Under the pieces are notes generated by a model, which was given only the letters and a program-made list of their open reading frames with translations, searched no databases and was not told the origin of the DNA. Source: Corynebacterium afermentans subsp. afermentans (lineage in GTDB: Bacteria; Actinomycetota; Actinomycetes; Mycobacteriales; Mycobacteriaceae). From it: 64,000 nucleotides of DNA. Location: NCBI RefSeq assembly GCF_030408355.1, contig NZ_CP046606.1:1240001-1304000 (forward strand). Direction: 5' to 3'. This document shows, piece by piece, positions 29,885 through 39,790 of the stretch; positions within the stretch are counted from its first letter, which is position 1; every line of letters begins with the position of its first letter. The position numbers were made by a program, and so were the translations under genes.

Positions 29885-31048
29885 TTAGTTTTCGTTGCGC
29901 TCGAGCTCGCCGGCGACGCGGGCGATAAGTTCTTCGCGGATCGACTCGACGGGGATCTGGTTGAGGACCTCGTTGAAGAAGCCGCGGATGATCAGGCGGG
30001 TGGCGTCTTCCTCGCGGATGCCGCGGGAGCGCAGGTAGAACAGCTGGTCGTCGTCGAAGCGGCCGACGGTTGCAGCGTGGCCCGCGCCGGCGATCTCGCC
30101 GGTTTCGATCTCCAGGTTCGGGATGGCGTCGGCGCGTGCGCCGTCGGTGAGCACCAGGTTGCGGTTGGTCTCGTAGGTGTCGGTGCCCTTCGCCTCGGCA
30201 CGGATGAGCACGTCGCCCACCCAGCAGGTGCGCGCCTCCGGCAGCTTGGATGCCTTGTCGCCCTGCAGCGCGCCCTTGTACAGCACGTTGGAGCGGCAGT
30301 TCGGCACCGCGTGGTCCACCAGGAGGCGGTTCTCGATGTACTGGCCCGCGTCGGCGAAGTACACGCCGGTCAGCTCAGCGTCGCCGCCGGGCGCCTCGAA
30401 GGCGAGGCGCGGGGTGATGCGGACGATCTCGCCGCCGAAGGTGGCCACGTGGTGGCGCAGGGTCGCATCGCGCTTCACGACGATCGACTGCTGGCCAACG
30501 TGCACCGCATCCAGGTCCCAGTCGGCGTCCACCACGGCGTTGACGCGGGAGCCTTCGCCGATGACCCAGTTGATGTTGTCGGCGTGGGTGCCGGAGCCGG
30601 CATAGCGCACCACAACGGTGGCCTCGGAGTTCGCGCCGGATTCGAACACGACGGTGCCGAAGGTGGTCTTGTCCGCGCCCGCGCCGGTGATGGTCACGGT
30701 GATCGGCTCAGTCAGCTCCGCGTTCGCCGGCACCGAAATCAGGGTGGCGTTTTCGGAGGAGGTCCACGCCTGAGCGGCGATGCGGTCGACGGGGGCGCCG
30801 GCGGCGGTCACGCGCTCGTCGTCAAGCGAAACTTGCTCGACTGCGACCTCGCTGGGGCCCTCGACCGCAATCTGGGCCTCGGCCTGCGGGGCGAACTTGC
30901 CGTTGTGCAGGCCGCGAAGGCGGCGCAGGGAGATGAAGCGCCAGACCTCGTCGCGGCCGCCCGGGACCTCGAAGTCCTCCACGTTGAAGGAGGAAAACAG
31001 GTCGCCCTTGTTGTTGTGCGTGGTGGCGTTTTTGACGGTTTCAGCCAT
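29885..31048 (-). CDS. sufD: SufD scaffold subunit
   Basis: 387 residues. N-terminal helical part, then a long right-handed beta-helix core (about 100-330) ending in the SufB/D C-terminal motif FYLRSRGIREEDATRLIIRG with the conserved His earlier in GHAATVGRFDDDQLF. It pairs with SufB to form the nascent cluster site and binds SufC at its C-terminus. The gene adjoins the sufB stop with no gap. Confidence 0.95.
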   Translation of the reverse strand: MAETVKNATTHNNKGDLFSSFNVEDFEVPGGRDEVWRFISLRRLRGLHNGKFAPQAEAQIAVEGPSEVAVEQVSLDDERVTAAGAPVDRIAAQAWTSSENATLISVPANAELTEPITVTITGAGADKTTFGTVVFESGANSEATVVVRYAGSGTHADNINWVIGEGSRVNAVVDADWDLDAVHVGQQSIVVKRDATLRHHVATFGGEIVRITPRLAFEAPGGDAELTGVYFADAGQYIENRLLVDHAVPNCRSNVLYKGALQGDKASKLPEARTCWVGDVLIRAEAKGTDTYETNRNLVLTDGARADAIPNLEIETGEIAGAGHAATVGRFDDDQLFYLRSRGIREEDATRLIIRGFFNEVLNQIPVESIREELIARVAGELERNEN

Positions 31049-32494
31049 TTAGCCCACCGATCCTTCCATTTGCAGCTCGATGAGGCGGTTCAGCTCGAGG
31101 GCGTACTCCATGGGCAGCTCCTTGGCGATCGGCTCGACGAAGCCGCGCACGATCATGGCCATAGCCTCTTCCTCGGCGATGCCACGGGACATCAGGTAGA
31201 ACAGCTGGTCCTCGGAGACCTTGGACACCTTCGCCTCGTGGCCCAGGGTCACGCGGTCGTTGCGGATGTCGTTGTACGGGTATGTATCCGAGCGCGAGAT
31301 GTCGTCCACCAACAACGCGTCGCACTCCACGTTCGAGGCGGAATCGTGGGCGTTGGCGTTGATCTGCACCAAGCCGCGGTAGGCGGCGCGGCCGCCGCCG
31401 CGGGCCACGGACTTGGACACGATGGACGAGGAGGTGTGCGGCGCCATGTGCGTCATCTTTGCGCCGGTATCCTGGAACTGGCCCTCGCCTGCGAACGCGA
31501 CGGAGAGCACCTCGCCGCGAGCGTGCTCGCCGGTCATCCACACGGCCGGGTACTTCATGGTGACCTTGGAGCCGATGTTGCCGTCGACCCACTCCATGGT
31601 CGCGCCCTCTTCAGCCTTCGCGCGCTTGGTCACCAGGTTGTAGACGTTGTTGGACCAGTTCTGGATGGTGGTGTAGCGGCAGCGGCCGCCCTTCTTCACG
31701 ATGATCTCCACCACGGCGGAGTGCAGGGAGTCCGACTTGTAGATAGGCGCGGTGCAGCCCTCGACGTAGTGCACGTACGCGTCCTCGTCGACGATGATGA
31801 GGGTGCGCTCGAACTGGCCCATGTTCTCCGTGTTGATACGGAAGTATGCCTGCAGCGGGATGTCCACGTGGACCCCCGGCGGGACGTAAATGAAGGAGCC
31901 GCCGGACCACACGGCGGTGTTCAGTGCGGAGAACTTGTTGTCGCCGGCCGGAATGACGGAGCCGAAGTACTCCTTGAACAGATCCTCGTGCTCGCGCAGG
32001 GCGGTGTCGGTGTCGACGAAGATAACGCCCTTTTCCTCCAGGTCCTCGCGGATCTGGTGGTAGACCACCTCGGACTCGTACTGCGCAGCAACACCTGCGA
32101 CGAGGCGCTGCTTCTCCGCCTCGGGGATGCCCAGCTTGTCGTAGGTGTTCTTGATGTCCTCCGGCAGGTCGTCCCAGCTGGCGGCCTGCTCCTCGGTGGA
32201 GCGGACGTAGTATTTGATGTTGTCGAAGTCGATGTCGGACAGGTCCGCGCCCCAGGTGGGCATCGGTTTTTTGTCAAAGACCTCCAGCGCCTTCACACGC
32301 TGGTTGAGCATCCATTCCGGCTCACCCTTGGTGCCGGAGATGTCGCGCACGACCTCTTCATTCAGGCCACGGCGCGCGGAGGCGCCAGCGGCGTCAGAGT
32401 CGTGCCAGCCGTAGTTGTAGGCGCCGATCGACTCGATGATCTCGTCGTCGTTCATCGGCTTCTCAAGGCCTGGTGTGGGCTTCACTTCAGTCAT
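31049..32494 (-). CDS. sufB: SufB scaffold subunit
   Basis: 481 residues from ATG 32494 with AAAGGAG 8 bases upstream; the open frame to 32803 overlaps sufR. Typical SufB features: [19 protein letters not shown] near residue 85, the [18 protein letters not shown] core strand and C-terminal [20 protein letters not shown]. It provides ligands for the nascent cluster. The start overlaps the end of sufR by eight bases. Confidence 0.96.
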   Translation of the reverse strand: MTEVKPTPGLEKPMNDDEIIESIGAYNYGWHDSDAAGASARRGLNEEVVRDISGTKGEPEWMLNQRVKALEVFDKKPMPTWGADLSDIDFDNIKYYVRSTEEQAASWDDLPEDIKNTYDKLGIPEAEKQRLVAGVAAQYESEVVYHQIREDLEEKGVIFVDTDTALREHEDLFKEYFGSVIPAGDNKFSALNTAVWSGGSFIYVPPGVHVDIPLQAYFRINTENMGQFERTLIIVDEDAYVHYVEGCTAPIYKSDSLHSAVVEIIVKKGGRCRYTTIQNWSNNVYNLVTKRAKAEEGATMEWVDGNIGSKVTMKYPAVWMTGEHARGEVLSVAFAGEGQFQDTGAKMTHMAPHTSSSIVSKSVARGGGRAAYRGLVQINANAHDSASNVECDALLVDDISRSDTYPYNDIRNDRVTLGHEAKVSKVSEDQLFYLMSRGIAEEEAMAMIVRGFVEPIAKELPMEYALELNRLIELQMEGSVG

Positions 32495-33245
32495 GGTCAG
32501 CCGCTCCTTTCGTTGCTGTTCCCGCCGGGCGCGTTCGGGTCCGCGCCGCGGCAAGGGGGATGTTAGTTGTGCAGATGCCGTCGCCGTCGGAGATGAGGGC
32601 GAGCGGCTGCACATGCGTATCGACGATCCGGGCCACCGCTTCCCTTTCCGCCCCGCAGAACTCCGGGTGTGCCGCGGCGACCGCGGCCACCGGGCAGTGG
32701 TGCTGGCAGATCTGGATGCCGGCATCGGTGCGGTGGACGCTCGGGGCGTAGCCGTGCTTTTCCAGCGCGGCGGCGACGCGCCGCGCCGTGACCTCCGGAT
32801 CATCCGAGGGCTCTACGTTGCCGAGGATCTTTTCCACGCGGGCGCGGGCGAAGTCGCGCACCGCGTCCTCGCCCCCGATCTGCTGGATCAGTTCCACGGC
32901 GTCGAGCGCGAGTCCGTCGTAATGCGAACCGAAGCGCTCGCGACCCGCGGCGGTGAGCTGGAAGTGCTTGGCCGGACGGCCGCGCCCCTGCTCCTCGCCC
33001 GCGACGGCGCGTGGCGCGCAGGGTTCCGCAAGCTTTTCCTCGACAAGCTTGTCAACGTGCCTGCGCACGCCGGCCGCCGATAAGTCGAGCTCTTCCGCAA
33101 TGTCGCTGGCCGCTACCGGGCCCCGCTTGAGCAGGACCGACATCACCTGCGAGCGCGTGTCGCCGCCAACGCGGGACGCGTCCGCAGGAGCGGGGGTGCG
33201 GGTATTCGGCGTAGCCGCAGTATCCGCTGTATCCGCTGTTTCCAC
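32487..33245 (-). CDS. sufR: SufR iron-sulfur sensing repressor
   Basis: 252 residues from GTG 33245. The winged HTH lies at about 30-95 ([20 protein letters not shown]). Cys180, Cys184, Cys197 and Cys225 in the C-terminal domain are candidate cluster ligands ([21 protein letters not shown]). SufR with a cluster represses the suf operon; apo-SufR releases it when Fe-S demand rises. First gene of the operon, so autoregulated. The N-terminal 20 residues hold a short DTADTA repeat from a 9-base tandem DNA repeat at 33220-33237. Confidence 0.93.
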   Translation of the reverse strand: METADTADTAATPNTRTPAPADASRVGGDTRSQVMSVLLKRGPVAASDIAEELDLSAAGVRRHVDKLVEEKLAEPCAPRAVAGEEQGRGRPAKHFQLTAAGRERFGSHYDGLALDAVELIQQIGGEDAVRDFARARVEKILGNVEPSDDPEVTARRVAAALEKHGYAPSVHRTDAGIQICQHHCPVAAVAAAHPEFCGAEREAVARIVDTHVQPLALISDGDGICTTNIPLAAARTRTRPAGTATKGAADHD

Positions 33246-33291
33246 GATGGCACCACCTTTCGCTCAATGTGGTCTGGGTCGCTGCCTTTTC

Positions 33292-33309
33292 ACAACACTA
33301 GTGTGTTGT
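33292..33309. promoter_or_regulatory. Candidate SufR operator between sufR and mptB
   Basis: ACAACAC-TAGT-GTGTTGT, a perfect 7-base inverted repeat. On the minus strand it contains TAGTGT, a possible -10 for sufR about 50 bases upstream of its start, so binding would block the operon promoter. Resembles CAAC/GTTG-type SufR sites of other bacteria. Confidence 0.6.
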
Positions 33310-33353
33310 AAATATTCCCGCTGCACCGGGTGGGCGCGTGTCGGGGCGCGCCT

Positions 33354-33359
33354 TAGACT
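33354..33359 (+). promoter_or_regulatory. -10 element of a probable leaderless mptB transcript
   Basis: TAGACT ends 8 bases before the GTG at 33368, with no ribosome-binding site between. Confidence 0.5.
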
Positions 33360-33367
33360 GTTCAACC

Positions 33368-35080
33368 GTGACTGCACCAGACCGCCCGCACGGCTCCCGA
33401 CGCCCACGCCGCACCCCGCGCCTGAGCGTAGCCAGCGAGCTGCCCCGCTTCGGCAGGCCCGGGTCCCGCTCGACCCTGCTGCACGACCCGGCAGCGCCTG
33501 CGCAGACCGCGCCGTCGAGCGTCGCGGTGCGTGCCCGCGAGCGCGGCCGGTTCTCGGTGCTGCGCTGGGTGGGCGCCGCCGGGTCGTGCCTGACCGCCTT
33601 CGCGGGCATCGGCGGCGGCGCCCTGCCGGTAGTGGAAAACCCGTGGCAGAACTTCCCCTTCGGCGCGGAGATGGGCCGCATGATGCTCACCGCCAACGCG
33701 CTCGTACTCATCGGCGTCGGCGTATTGGTTGCCGCATGGCTGGCTTTGGCCCCGTTCGTCGGGGCGTCGCCGGGCGCTGCACGCGGAGCGCGGGTGAGCA
33801 ACCCAGAGATGCTGCGCACCTTCATCGCCTGGGTGATCCCGCTGCTCGCCACCGCTCCACTATTCACCCAGGACATCTACTCCTACTTGGCTAACGGCAG
33901 CATCGTGCGCCAGGGGCTCGACCCGTACTCCTCCGGCCCCGTGGAGCTTTTGGGCGTGGAGCACCACCTCGCCCGCTCCGTGCCGTTTATTTGGGCGCAC
34001 TCCCCCAGCCCATATGGTCCGGTGGCACTCGGCACCGCGGCGGTGATCTCGAATATCACCGGCGACTCGATCTTCTGGGGTGTTCTCGCCCACCGCGCCG
34101 TGTCGGTGGCGGGCATCCTCGCCGCGGCCTGGGCGGTGCTCGCGCTGGCGAAGCGCTGCGGCGTGACCGGCCCGGCCGCGCTGTGGCTGGGCATACTTAA
34201 CCCGCTGACGGTGCTGCACATGGTGGGCGGCATCCACAACGAGGCCATCATGATGGGCCTGCTGCTCGTCGGCCTCGAGGTGGGGCTGCGCGGAATCGAC
34301 CGGCTCGAGCTTGACCGCCGCTCCGGCTGGGCGCTGCTCGCTGCCTCGGCCGCACTGATCAGCTGCGCAGGCATGGTGAAGGTGATCGGCTTTTTGGCCC
34401 TCGGTTTCACCGGCATGGCCCTCGCCCGCCACCTGCGCACCCGCCCGCAGCGCCAGCGCAGCGGGCCCCGCGCAATCGCCACCTCCGCCACCCTGCATGC
34501 AGCCATGCTGGTGGCCACCGCCATCGCGGTCTCGCTGGTCTCCGGCATCGGGCTGGGCTGGGTCACCGGCCAGGGCGGCGCCGCCCAAATCCGTAGCTGG
34601 CTGTCGCTGACCACCGACATCGGCGTCGCCGGCGGGTTCCTCGGCATGAACTTAGGCCTGGGCGACCACACGGACGCCATGCTCAGCGTGACCCGCTGGG
34701 CGGGCCTCAGCGTCGCCGCGGCTTTCGCGGTGCGCATGCTGTGGGCCACCTACCGCGGCACCATCCACCCGGTTGGCGGGCTCGGCGTGTCCACGTTCGT
34801 TTTGGTGGTGCTGTTTCCCGTCGTGCACCCCTGGTACCCGCTGTGGGCCGTGCTTCCCCTGGCGGCGTGGGCGAACCGATTCGCCTTCCGCGCCTCGGTG
34901 GCCGGGTACTCGGCGCTGGTCAGCTTCCTCGTCCTCCCGCGTGGTCTGAAGCTCCAAGCGGGGGCCGTGGCCACGATTTACGTCTCCGCCATCGTCGGGT
35001 TCGTCCTCCTCGCGGTGTGCGTGGCCCTGACGCTTCGGGTGTGGCGGCGTAGGCGGTCTACACTCATCAGCCATGAGTGA
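33368..35080 (+). CDS. mptB: Alpha-(1->6)-mannosyltransferase MptB (GT-C, polyprenol-dependent)
   Basis: 570 residues from GTG 33368 (an earlier GTG at 33338 is less likely, given the -10 at 33354). A basic, disordered N-terminus of about 65 residues precedes about 12-14 membrane helices. The first periplasmic loop contains the GT-C acidic motif in FTQDIYSYLANG, and later SPSPYGPVALG and GGIHNEAIMMG fit MptA/MptB. It primes the mannan core of lipomannan and lipoarabinomannan using polyprenyl-phosphate mannose outside the membrane. Location next to sufR is the same as in C. glutamicum. Confidence 0.9.
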   Translation: MTAPDRPHGSRRPRRTPRLSVASELPRFGRPGSRSTLLHDPAAPAQTAPSSVAVRARERGRFSVLRWVGAAGSCLTAFAGIGGGALPVVENPWQNFPFGAEMGRMMLTANALVLIGVGVLVAAWLALAPFVGASPGAARGARVSNPEMLRTFIAWVIPLLATAPLFTQDIYSYLANGSIVRQGLDPYSSGPVELLGVEHHLARSVPFIWAHSPSPYGPVALGTAAVISNITGDSIFWGVLAHRAVSVAGILAAAWAVLALAKRCGVTGPAALWLGILNPLTVLHMVGGIHNEAIMMGLLLVGLEVGLRGIDRLELDRRSGWALLAASAALISCAGMVKVIGFLALGFTGMALARHLRTRPQRQRSGPRAIATSATLHAAMLVATAIAVSLVSGIGLGWVTGQGGAAQIRSWLSLTTDIGVAGGFLGMNLGLGDHTDAMLSVTRWAGLSVAAAFAVRMLWATYRGTIHPVGGLGVSTFVLVVLFPVVHPWYPLWAVLPLAAWANRFAFRASVAGYSALVSFLVLPRGLKLQAGAVATIYVSAIVGFVLLAVCVALTLRVWRRRRSTLISHE

Positions 35081-35999
35081 TCACGCGCTGGTCGTCGATA
35101 GCGTTGTCAAGCGCTTCGGCGAGAAAGCGGCGGTTGACGGGCTCTCTTTCACAGCGCGGCGCGGCGAGCTGCTGGCGCTTTTGGGCCCCAACGGCGCCGG
35201 CAAAACCACCACCATCGAGATGTGCGAGGGCTTTACCAAGCCCACCTCCGGGTCGATCCGGGTGCTCGGCATCGACCCGGTCGCGCAACCGCAGAAGGTG
35301 CGCGACCGCATCGGCATCATGCTCCAGGGCGGCGGCTCCTACGCCGGCGTGTCCGTGGAGGAGGTGCTCAACCTAGCCGCCAGCTACAACAAGCACCCCC
35401 ACGACCCGAAGTGGCTAATGGAGCTGGTGGGCCTGGAAGGCGCGGCCAAGACCACCTACCGGCGCCTCTCGGGCGGCCAGCAGCAGCGCCTGTCGCTGGC
35501 GCTGGCGCTGATCGGCCGGCCGGAGCTGATCTTTTTGGACGAACCCACCGCGGGCCTGGACGCCCAGTCGCGCATGGCGGTGTGGGACATCATCTCGGCG
35601 CTCAAACGCGACGGGGTAAGCGTCCTGCTCACCACCCACCTCATGGACGAAGCGGAAAGGCTCGCCGACGACGTGGTCATCATCGACCACGGCAAGGTCG
35701 TCGCCCAGGGCTCCCCCGAGGCGCTGACCAGCCACGAGGAGTTTCCGCTGCTCGCTGTCGAGACCGCAGAGGCGCTCGACGTGCACAGGCTTAACGACGA
35801 GCTCACGCCCGCCGGCCTCACCGTCGAAGAAATCCGCCCCCGCAGTTACCGGATCAAGGGCACGGGGTCGCCGGAGGTCGTCGAGAAGCTGGCGCGCGAG
35901 GCCGCACGACAAGGGGTGCTGATCCGCGAGCTGAGCGTGTCCCACCGCAACTTGGAGGACGTGTTTTTGGACATCACAGGAAGGGAGCTGAGGAGCTGA
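35073..35999 (+). CDS. ABC transporter ATPase (drug/lipid exporter type)
   Basis: 308 residues, overlapping mptB by eight bases. P-loop GPNGAGKTT (38-46), signature RLSGGQQQRLSLALAL, Walker B LIFLDEPTAGLD and H-loop LLTTHLMDEAERLADD are all intact. The C-terminal 90 residues are the regulatory extension found in DrrA/CcmA-like ATPases. Partners the permease encoded immediately after (TGATG overlap). Substrate unknown; close linkage with mptB suggests export of an envelope component, but that is inference from position. Confidence 0.92.
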   Translation: MSDHALVVDSVVKRFGEKAAVDGLSFTARRGELLALLGPNGAGKTTTIEMCEGFTKPTSGSIRVLGIDPVAQPQKVRDRIGIMLQGGGSYAGVSVEEVLNLAASYNKHPHDPKWLMELVGLEGAAKTTYRRLSGGQQQRLSLALALIGRPELIFLDEPTAGLDAQSRMAVWDIISALKRDGVSVLLTTHLMDEAERLADDVVIIDHGKVVAQGSPEALTSHEEFPLLAVETAEALDVHRLNDELTPAGLTVEEIRPRSYRIKGTGSPEVVEKLAREAARQGVLIRELSVSHRNLEDVFLDITGRELRS

Positions 36000-36763
36000 T
36001 GAAAAAGCTCACCCCCGGCATTTTCGCCCCGGCGCCGCAGCGGGCGTCCTTCGGCCGGATGGCTGCGGCCCAGGGCCGCATCGAGGCGAAATTGATGCTG
36101 CGCCACGGCGAGCAGCTGCTGCTCAACGTGCTGATCCCCGCGGCGATCCTCCTGGCCGCCCACTTCGCGCCGATCCTCGGCGACAACACCGAGTTCGACG
36201 TGCTGGTGCCAATGGTCTTCGCCGTGGCCGCAACTGGCGCCGGCTTCACCGGTCAAGCGATCGCCGTCGCCTTCGACCGCCGCTACGGGGCGCTGAAGCG
36301 CACCGGCGCGTCCGGGGTGCCGCCCTGGACCATCATCGTGGGCAAGATCCTCGGCGTGCTGGCCACGGTGGTGGTGCAGCTGGTGGTGCTCGGCGCGATC
36401 GCGCTGGCGCTGGGGTGGCGTGTCTCCCCTGCCGGCGCCGTGTTCGGGCTGGCCACGCTCCTCGTCGGCGTCGCCGCGTTCACCGCGATGGGGCTACTCA
36501 TGGGCGGCACCCTGCGAGCCGAGCTGGTGCTGGCCCTTGCGAACCTGATCTGGCTGGTGCTGATGGGCATCCTCGGCTGGGTGGGCTACTCCGGCGATAT
36601 CGCGCACGCCGGGTGGTGGAACGCAGTGCCCACCGTGGCGTTGGCGGGCGCGCTCGTGCAAGCACTGTCGTTGCAGGTCAACTGGGTGGCGTGGGCCTCA
36701 CTCGCCGCTTGGGGGGTAGCCGCGATGACCGCGGCCGTGCGCCTGTTCCGCTTTGACGGCTAG
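35999..36763 (+). CDS. ABC-2 type transporter permease
   Basis: 254 residues with six predicted helices: about 38-56, 64-84, 110-135, 140-165, 175-195 and 215-245. The first contains the ABC-2 pattern LNVLIPAAILLAAHFAP. The start ATG overlaps the stop of the ATPase gene, so the two are made together as a transporter. Same gene pair lies between mptB and ctaA in C. glutamicum. Substrate unknown. Confidence 0.88.
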   Translation: MKKLTPGIFAPAPQRASFGRMAAAQGRIEAKLMLRHGEQLLLNVLIPAAILLAAHFAPILGDNTEFDVLVPMVFAVAATGAGFTGQAIAVAFDRRYGALKRTGASGVPPWTIIVGKILGVLATVVVQLVVLGAIALALGWRVSPAGAVFGLATLLVGVAAFTAMGLLMGGTLRAELVLALANLIWLVLMGILGWVGYSGDIAHAGWWNAVPTVALAGALVQALSLQVNWVAWASLAAWGVAAMTAAVRLFRFDG

Positions 36764-36769
36764 GCGCGA

Positions 36770-36775
36770 TACACT
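36770..36775 (+). promoter_or_regulatory. Candidate -10 of the ctaA promoter
   Basis: TACACT lies 36 bases before the ctaA start, giving a leader of about 30 bases that includes GGAG. No good -35 at standard spacing. Confidence 0.4.
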
Positions 36776-36811
36776 CACCACGATCATTATCGTCCGAAAG
36801 TTGGAGAAACA

Positions 36812-37762
36812 GTGACCGCAACCACAGCTGAGACACACCCGCGTTCCTGGAGGGAGGCCTGGCGCGACCCCTCGCTGAAGCTGCAGCGCACCCTCGCGAT
36901 GGTGCTGCTGCTGTGCCAGGGCGGCATCACCGTCACCGGCTCGCTGGTTCGCGTGACCGGCTCCGGCCTCGGCTGCGACACCTGGCCGCTCTGCCACGAG
37001 GGGTCACTCGTGCCGGTCGCTGGCGCGGCACCCTGGATCCACCAGGCCATCGAATTCGGCAACCGCCTCCTCGCCTTCGTGGTGGCCGCGGCCGCCGGCC
37101 TCGTGCTCTTCGCCGTGATCCGCGCCGGGCGCCGCAAAGACATCAAGACGCTGGCCTGGATCTCCCTGATCGGCGTGGTCGTGCAGGCCGTCATCGGCGG
37201 CATCTCGGTGCGGCTGGACCTGCGCTGGTGGTCCGTGGCGGTGCACTTCCTGCCGTCGATGGTGCTCGTGTTCGTCGCCGCGATGCTCTACATGCGCATC
37301 GCCGAAACCGACTCCGCGGTACCCACCCGCCGCTACCCCGGTTCGGCGCAGACGTGGACGCTCATCGCCGCCGCGGCGCTGTGCCTCGTGCTCGTCACCG
37401 GCACCATGGTCACCGGCTCCGGCCCGCATTCCGGCGACGCGGGCGCGGGCATGGAGGGCCGCCTCCAGATGGACACGCGCGTGCTCGCCTACGTGCACTC
37501 TGTATGCATGTACCTCTACCTCATCGCCACGATCATCACCACGGTGCTGCTGCGCAACTCCGGCGCCCCGGACGACGCCAAGCGAACCGCTTACGTGCTC
37601 ATCGCGATGATCCTGGTGCAGTGGGCCATCGGCGTGATCCAGTTCCGCATGGGGGTTCCGCGCTGGACAATCCCTGCGCATATCGCCATGTCGTCGGTCG
37701 TGGTTGCGTTTAGCGGCTTCCTTTTTGCACATGGGAAGCGCAGGTTGCCTACGCTCGTGTGA
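36812..37762 (+). CDS. ctaA: Haem A synthase
   Basis: 316 residues from GTG 36812, GGAG 7 bases upstream. Eight helices, with conserved His in WIHQAIEFGNRLLAF, VAVHFLPS, YVHSVCMYLY and IPAHIAMSS as haem ligands or catalytic residues. A Cys pair near residues 54-61 (GCDTWPLCHEG) forms the extracellular disulfide loop of type 1 CtaA. It oxidises the C8 methyl of haem O to make haem A for cytochrome aa3. CtaB, which makes haem O, is encoded convergently two genes away. Confidence 0.95.
   Translation: MTATTAETHPRSWREAWRDPSLKLQRTLAMVLLLCQGGITVTGSLVRVTGSGLGCDTWPLCHEGSLVPVAGAAPWIHQAIEFGNRLLAFVVAAAAGLVLFAVIRAGRRKDIKTLAWISLIGVVVQAVIGGISVRLDLRWWSVAVHFLPSMVLVFVAAMLYMRIAETDSAVPTRRYPGSAQTWTLIAAAALCLVLVTGTMVTGSGPHSGDAGAGMEGRLQMDTRVLAYVHSVCMYLYLIATIITTVLLRNSGAPDDAKRTAYVLIAMILVQWAIGVIQFRMGVPRWTIPAHIAMSSVVVAFSGFLFAHGKRRLPTLV
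37750..37755 (+). promoter_or_regulatory. Possible -10 for a leaderless qor transcript
   Basis: TACGCT (TANNNT) ends 8 bases before the ATG at 37764, overlapping the end of ctaA. No ribosome-binding site is visible. Confidence 0.35.
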
Positions 37763-37763
37763 C

Positions 37764-38720
37764 ATGAAAGCAATCGTTGTCACATCCCATGGCGGTCCGG
37801 AAGTCCTCGAGTACAAGGACGTCGAGCCGCCACAGCCGTCTGAGGGGCAGTTGCTTGTCGACGTCACCTACGCCGGCATCAACTACATCGACACCTATTT
37901 CCGCTCCGGAACGTACCCCTCGAATCCGCCCTACATCCCGGGCACGGAGGGCTGCGGCCGCGTGGTGGAAGATCCCTTGGGCAAGATCGCGCCCGGCACC
38001 CTAGTGGCCTGGCACGCCGCACCCGGCTCCTACGCCGAGCAGGTGGCGGTGGACCGCAACCGTCTGGTGGCCGTGCCGGAAGGTGTGGCACCGGAGGTGG
38101 CGGCCTCGATGCTGCTGCAGGGCATGACCTCGCACTACCTGCTCCACGGCGTGCGGGAGACGCAGCCGGGCGACACCATGGTGGTCACCGCTGGCGCCGG
38201 CGGCGTCGGGCTGATACTGACCCAGATGGCGGCCGCCGAGGAGGCGACCGTGTACTCGGTGGTCTCCACCGACGAGAAGGAGAAGCTCGCCTACGAGGCC
38301 GGCGCGACCAAGGTGTTCCGCTACGGCGAGGACCTGGCGGAGCAGATCAAGGCCGAAAACGGCGGCGGCGTGGACGTGGTCTACGACGGCGTCGGGCAGG
38401 ACACCTTCGCGATGTGCCTTAACGTCACCCGCCCGCGAGGGTTGGTGTGTTCCTTCGGCTCTGCCTCGGGCGACGTCGAGCCGTTCAAAATCCAGGAACT
38501 GAACGCCCACGGCGCGCTGTTTCTCACCCGCCCGTCACTGAAGCATTACGTGGCCACCGACGACGAGTTCCTCATGCGCGCCCAAGCCGTGGCCCGGGCG
38601 GTGGAGGAAGGCACGGTGAAGATCCGTGTGCACCCGCCCTACTCACTAGAAAACGCCCGCCAGGCCCACGAGGACCTGCAGGCGCGCAAAACCACCGGCT
38701 CGGTTGTGCTGAAGGTCTAG
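37764..38720 (+). CDS. qor: NADPH:quinone reductase (zinc-less alcohol dehydrogenase family)
   Basis: 318 residues from ATG 37764, one base after the ctaA stop. N-terminal GroES-like domain (1-125, with [14 protein letters not shown] and the [11 protein letters not shown] turn) lacks zinc ligands, as in quinone reductases. The Rossmann domain has [14 protein letters not shown] and [13 protein letters not shown]-terminal [20 protein letters not shown] is the family's end motif. It reduces quinones by NADPH. Its stop overlaps that of ctaB by four bases. Confidence 0.9.
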   Translation: MKAIVVTSHGGPEVLEYKDVEPPQPSEGQLLVDVTYAGINYIDTYFRSGTYPSNPPYIPGTEGCGRVVEDPLGKIAPGTLVAWHAAPGSYAEQVAVDRNRLVAVPEGVAPEVAASMLLQGMTSHYLLHGVRETQPGDTMVVTAGAGGVGLILTQMAAAEEATVYSVVSTDEKEKLAYEAGATKVFRYGEDLAEQIKAENGGGVDVVYDGVGQDTFAMCLNVTRPRGLVCSFGSASGDVEPFKIQELNAHGALFLTRPSLKHYVATDDEFLMRAQAVARAVEEGTVKIRVHPPYSLENARQAHEDLQARKTTGSVVLKV

Positions 38721-39631
38721 AACAGCAGCTGGCCCACGGTTTCCCAGCCGAGCACCGCGTCGAAGGACAGACCCAAAAACAGCGCGGCGAGGTAGTTGTT
38801 GGAGAGGATGAACAGCTTCAGCGGCTTGACGTTCTCGCCGCGCACAATCCCCTGGTGCAGCTTGGTCGCCATGATCAAAAACGCCACGCCGGAGATGATC
38901 GCGGCAGCCAGGTAGATCCAGGACGCGGCCGGCACCAGCAGCAGGGACACCGCCACGGTGAGCCAGGAGTAGATCACGATCTGGCGTGAGGTCTCCTCGG
39001 CGGAGGCCACCACCGGCAGCATGGGGACGTTGGCCCGGGCGTAGTCGTCCTTGTACTTCATGGCCAGCGCCCAGGTGTGCGGCGGGGTCCAGAAGAAGAT
39101 GATCAAAAACAGCACGATGGCCTGCCACCAGTTGTCGGCGGAGCCGTCGTGGACGTTGTCGCGGATGACGGCCCAGCCCACCATCACGGGCATACAGCCG
39201 GCCGCACCACCCCAGATGACGTTTTGCCAGGTGCGGCGCTTCAGCCACTTCGTGTAGACGAAGATGTAGAAGAAGTTGGTCAGCAGGATGAAAAACGCCG
39301 CCAGCCAGGAGTTGCACAGCACCCCGAGCCACAGCACGGACAGCGCCAGCATGACCCAGGCGAATACGGCCGCCTTCTGCTTGGTCACCGAGTGTCGCAC
39401 CAGCGGGCGGGCGCGGGTGCGGCCCATCTTCTGGTCGATGTCGTAGTCCGCGACCATGTTGAACGTGTTCGCGGCCGCGGCACCCATCCAGCCGCCGAGC
39501 AGGGTGCCCAGCACGAGCCAGAGGTGCATCTCGCCGCGGTGCGCCTGCAGCATCGCGGGGATCGCGGCGACCAAGAGAAGTTCAATGACCCTCGGCTTCG
39601 TCAACGCGAAATATGCCTTGATGGTCTCCAA
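38717..39631 (-). CDS. ctaB: Protohaem IX farnesyltransferase (haem O synthase)
   Basis: 304 residues from TTG 39631 ([14 protein letters not shown]), chosen because AGGAG lies 7-8 bases upstream; an upstream TTG at 39670 is in frame but has no such site. UbiA-type prenyltransferase with nine helices. The two Asp-rich loops are present: [20 protein letters not shown] and the later [12 protein letters not shown]. It transfers a farnesyl group to haem B giving haem O, the substrate of CtaA. Divergent from tkt. Confidence 0.93.
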   Translation of the reverse strand: METIKAYFALTKPRVIELLLVAAIPAMLQAHRGEMHLWLVLGTLLGGWMGAAAANTFNMVADYDIDQKMGRTRARPLVRHSVTKQKAAVFAWVMLALSVLWLGVLCNSWLAAFFILLTNFFYIFVYTKWLKRRTWQNVIWGGAAGCMPVMVGWAVIRDNVHDGSADNWWQAIVLFLIIFFWTPPHTWALAMKYKDDYARANVPMLPVVASAEETSRQIVIYSWLTVAVSLLLVPAASWIYLAAAIISGVAFLIMATKLHQGIVRGENVKPLKLFILSNNYLAALFLGLSFDAVLGWETVGQLLF

Positions 39632-39753
39632 CAACTCTCTCCTTTTTGTACCGCCTTGGGGCGCGGACAATCATACCTTTGGACGATGGTAGCTCCAACC
39701 TGCGTGAGTCAACGAATCGAGCAACGGGTGGGACCGGAGGCGTCGATAAGCGA

Positions 39754-39759
39754 TATGCT
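39754..39759 (+). promoter_or_regulatory. Candidate -10 of the tkt operon promoter
   Basis: TATGCT would start transcription about 25 bases before the tkt ATG. It is embedded in the extended recurrent motif (CGTCGATAAGCGATATGC, 39741-39758). No obvious -35 is seen at 17 bases. Confidence 0.45.
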
Positions 39760-39790
39760 TTTGTGCGACCTTAAAGAAAGCGAGGAACCC

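Noticed and set aside
39077..39790. N-terminal extension of transketolase through the ctaB region
   Set aside because: The extension is antisense to ctaB and has no ribosome-binding site; ATG 39791 gives the family's normal start.
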